A stretch of DNA of 64,000 nucleotides from JAGQPD01 sp020426865 (GTDB lineage: Bacteria; Planctomycetota; Planctomycetia; Pirellulales; Pirellulaceae). Under the pieces are notes generated by a model. The model was given only the letters and a program-made list of their open reading frames with translations. It had not been told where the DNA came from and searched no databases. The DNA is taken from the NCBI GenBank assembly GCA_041399065.1, contig JAWKTN010000009.1:62001-126000 (forward strand), in the 5' to 3' direction. Numbering within the stretch: position 1 is the stretch's first letter; each line of letters starts with the position of its first letter. The translations under genes and the position numbers were made by a program. Shown here piece by piece: positions 62,723-64,000 of this stretch.

Positions 62723-63865
62723 CTACAGTTCGCCGAAGATATCGTCGAGCGACCCGTCGGTCGCTGGGGGAGTAGGGGCATCGTCGGCAGGGGCCGGTTC
62801 GGCTGAATCCGCAGGCCCTCCCCCATTGAAGGAGTCGTTCATACCCGGATCCATGCCCTCGTCCAGATTGTCAAAGACGTCGTCCGCCGAACTCGGTTCG
62901 GGCTGCACCGGCGGTTGTTCGTCCAATGGGGCAGTCGTTCCGTCTTCGGCTGGCGTGCCGAAAAAGTCGTCGGCGTCGGTTGCCGCCGGGGCTGTCTCAT
63001 CAGGTGACGATTCCGGTTCGCTTCCGAACATGTTCTCCGTCGTCAAGTCACGGCTCACATCGGAATCATTCGAGTCGAGCGAATCGGCGCCAAAGTCGAG
63101 GGCGTCGACATTGGGGTCCGGTGTCGCGGCGGCGGGCGGTTGGACGTTATCGTCTTCAACAGGTTCCATGACCCCGGTTCCAATCGGACCGGACGCATCG
63201 ACATCGGTGAACGGATCGGTTGCGTCCGCGGGGAGCTCGCTGGCAGACCGTGGAACACGCTTCAGTGGTTCCACCGGCGTGGGGATCTCCACGCTCTCGG
63301 TGGGTGCACTGATCGTTGGATTCGTCGACGGATAGGTTGCAGGAGTGACAGGGCTCTGCGCGCGCAGCATTGCGTACTGCGCCCGTGTCTCACGGCGGAT
63401 TGCTTCAAGCTGCATTCGCTGAGAGCCTTGGATGCGTTCGAGGGCCATGCCGATGTTGGCACCTGTGGTGCCTTGCATCTCAAAATGTGCTGCCTGGCGA
63501 AAATCGGCTTCCGCCTCAAACTGCCGCCCCTGACGCAAATAGTTCAACCCACGAAAGTAATAGTAACGCGGGTCGGCCGCACCCATGTTGATGGCATTGT
63601 TGAAATACTGTTCCGCTTGACTTGTCTGCCCGGAGTAATAGGCATGCACGCCGCGTCCGTAATACTGGTTGGCGACATTTTGTGCAGCTGCGTTTGTGGA
63701 TATGAGCGTCAGGAACAGCAAATACGCCGTGGCCACAATGCTCAATCGCCCGACCGCCGACATTGACCTCACCCAACGGCCGGCAAACATGTTTGCTGTA
63801 ATGCTTGAGGATGTTGTCAACATTGACGCCGTAATTATAGAAGACGCCGCAATTATAAAAGACAT
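62723..63865 (-). CDS. Exported TPR protein with acidic, Pro-rich tail
   Basis: 380 residues. One or two TPR units lie after a hydrophobic signal (NQYYGRGVHAYYSGQTSQAEQYFNNAI; PRYYYFRGLNYLRQGRQFEAEADF). About 220 low-complexity residues follow, rich in Asp, Pro, Thr and Ala (PVEPLKRVP, DDIFGEL at the end). ATG 63865 was chosen for its strong GGGAGGAAT ribosome site. An internal ATG at 63773, preceded by GAGG, would begin with a better signal peptide (MSAVGRLSIVATAYLLFLTL). The first 25 codons contain an imperfect 18-bp tandem repeat. Function unknown. Confidence 0.8.
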   Translation of the reverse strand: MSFIIAASSIITASMLTTSSSITANMFAGRWVRSMSAVGRLSIVATAYLLFLTLISTNAAAQNVANQYYGRGVHAYYSGQTSQAEQYFNNAINMGAADPRYYYFRGLNYLRQGRQFEAEADFRQAAHFEMQGTTGANIGMALERIQGSQRMQLEAIRRETRAQYAMLRAQSPVTPATYPSTNPTISAPTESVEIPTPVEPLKRVPRSASELPADATDPFTDVDASGPIGTGVMEPVEDDNVQPPAAATPDPNVDALDFGADSLDSNDSDVSRDLTTENMFGSEPESSPDETAPAATDADDFFGTPAEDGTTAPLDEQPPVQPEPSSADDVFDNLDEGMDPGMNDSFNGGGPADSAEPAPADDAPTPPATDGSLDDIFGEL

Positions 63866-64000
63866 TGTCTTGATTCCTCCCATCGAGTGCTGTACGAATA
63901 CAATCTATCGGTGTGAACACGTGCTCGCAAGTGCCAAGAGACAACGCCATGCAACGACCAGTGCTTTTGGGGAAATGTCAAGTATTTCAAGTTTTGTTAA

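Noticed and set aside
1..64000. tRNA or rRNA genes
   Set aside because: I looked in the gaps for T-arm-like GTTCGAATCC sequence with an acceptor stem and found none; no rRNA-like stretch was seen.

Overview
The window is bacterial chromosome from a planctomycete, most likely of the Pirellulales type. This rests on family content rather than on any search. It carries several DUF1501 and DUF1549/DUF1553 (planctomycete cytochrome-associated) proteins, TAT-exported Gfo/Idh/MocA oxidoreductases, a DUF1559 pseudopilin paired with a small lipoprotein, a WD40/cytochrome-C fusion with internal coiled coil, two planctomycete-style ECF sigma factors, a giant Ser/Thr kinase and a SpoVG with a zinc-ribbon insert. 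I saw no rRNA, tRNA, CRISPR array, phage or transposase.

Layout. 1-2.4 kb: a partial PH-like membrane protein, then a divergent FHA-like protein / ECF sigma pair and a tiny zinc-ribbon protein. 2.4-6.8 kb: an exported oxidoreductase divergent from a GH127-type (DUF1680) glycosidase. 6.8-7.9 kb: a gene-free, palindrome-rich island. 7.9-10.8 kb: a DUF1549-DUF1501 pair. 11-12.2 kb: a frameshifted membrane protein. 12.4-21.4 kb: mainly housekeeping genes (RRM RNA-binding protein, SGNH hydrolase, ispE-spoVG, DUF368 transporter, class IV aminotransferase, LolCD-like ABC exporter, lysS). 21.8-27.7 kb: a sugar-acid catabolism block (Gfo/Idh, GntP permease, IlvD/Edd dehydratase, DapA-like lyase). 27.8-31.7 kb: ECF sigma plus a double-unit kinase. 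31.8-43.1 kb: the most unusual region. 43.2-46.2 kb: a collapsed DUF4058 pseudogene, a membrane protein and an FMN-binding glutamate-synthase-like oxidoreductase. 46.5-49.1 kb: an EAL protein and a DUF1559/lipoprotein pair. 49.1-63.9 kb: a long minus-strand operon of planctomycete envelope/cytochrome-type proteins, preceded by a TPR protein with an acidic, Pro-rich tail.

The standout is the 31825-43103 cluster, ten same-strand, mostly overlapping genes. It has four paralogous cobalamin-domain radical SAM enzymes, a sterol-desaturase/fatty-acid-hydroxylase superfamily member, two small integral membrane proteins, two GNAT-like proteins and a GH3-type acyl-adenylating enzyme. The combination reads as a biosynthetic pathway for an unusual, possibly lipidic and amide-linked, metabolite. 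I do not recognise it as a characterised pathway.

At the DNA level, a short palindrome (ACGGCTGTCCCCAGCCGT and variants) recurs in intergenic gaps across the window. There are also tandem duplications inside a signal peptide, next to a decayed gene and upstream of several genes. Start sites were chosen from visible Shine-Dalgarno-like sequence and family N-termini. All functional calls are from reading motifs by eye.
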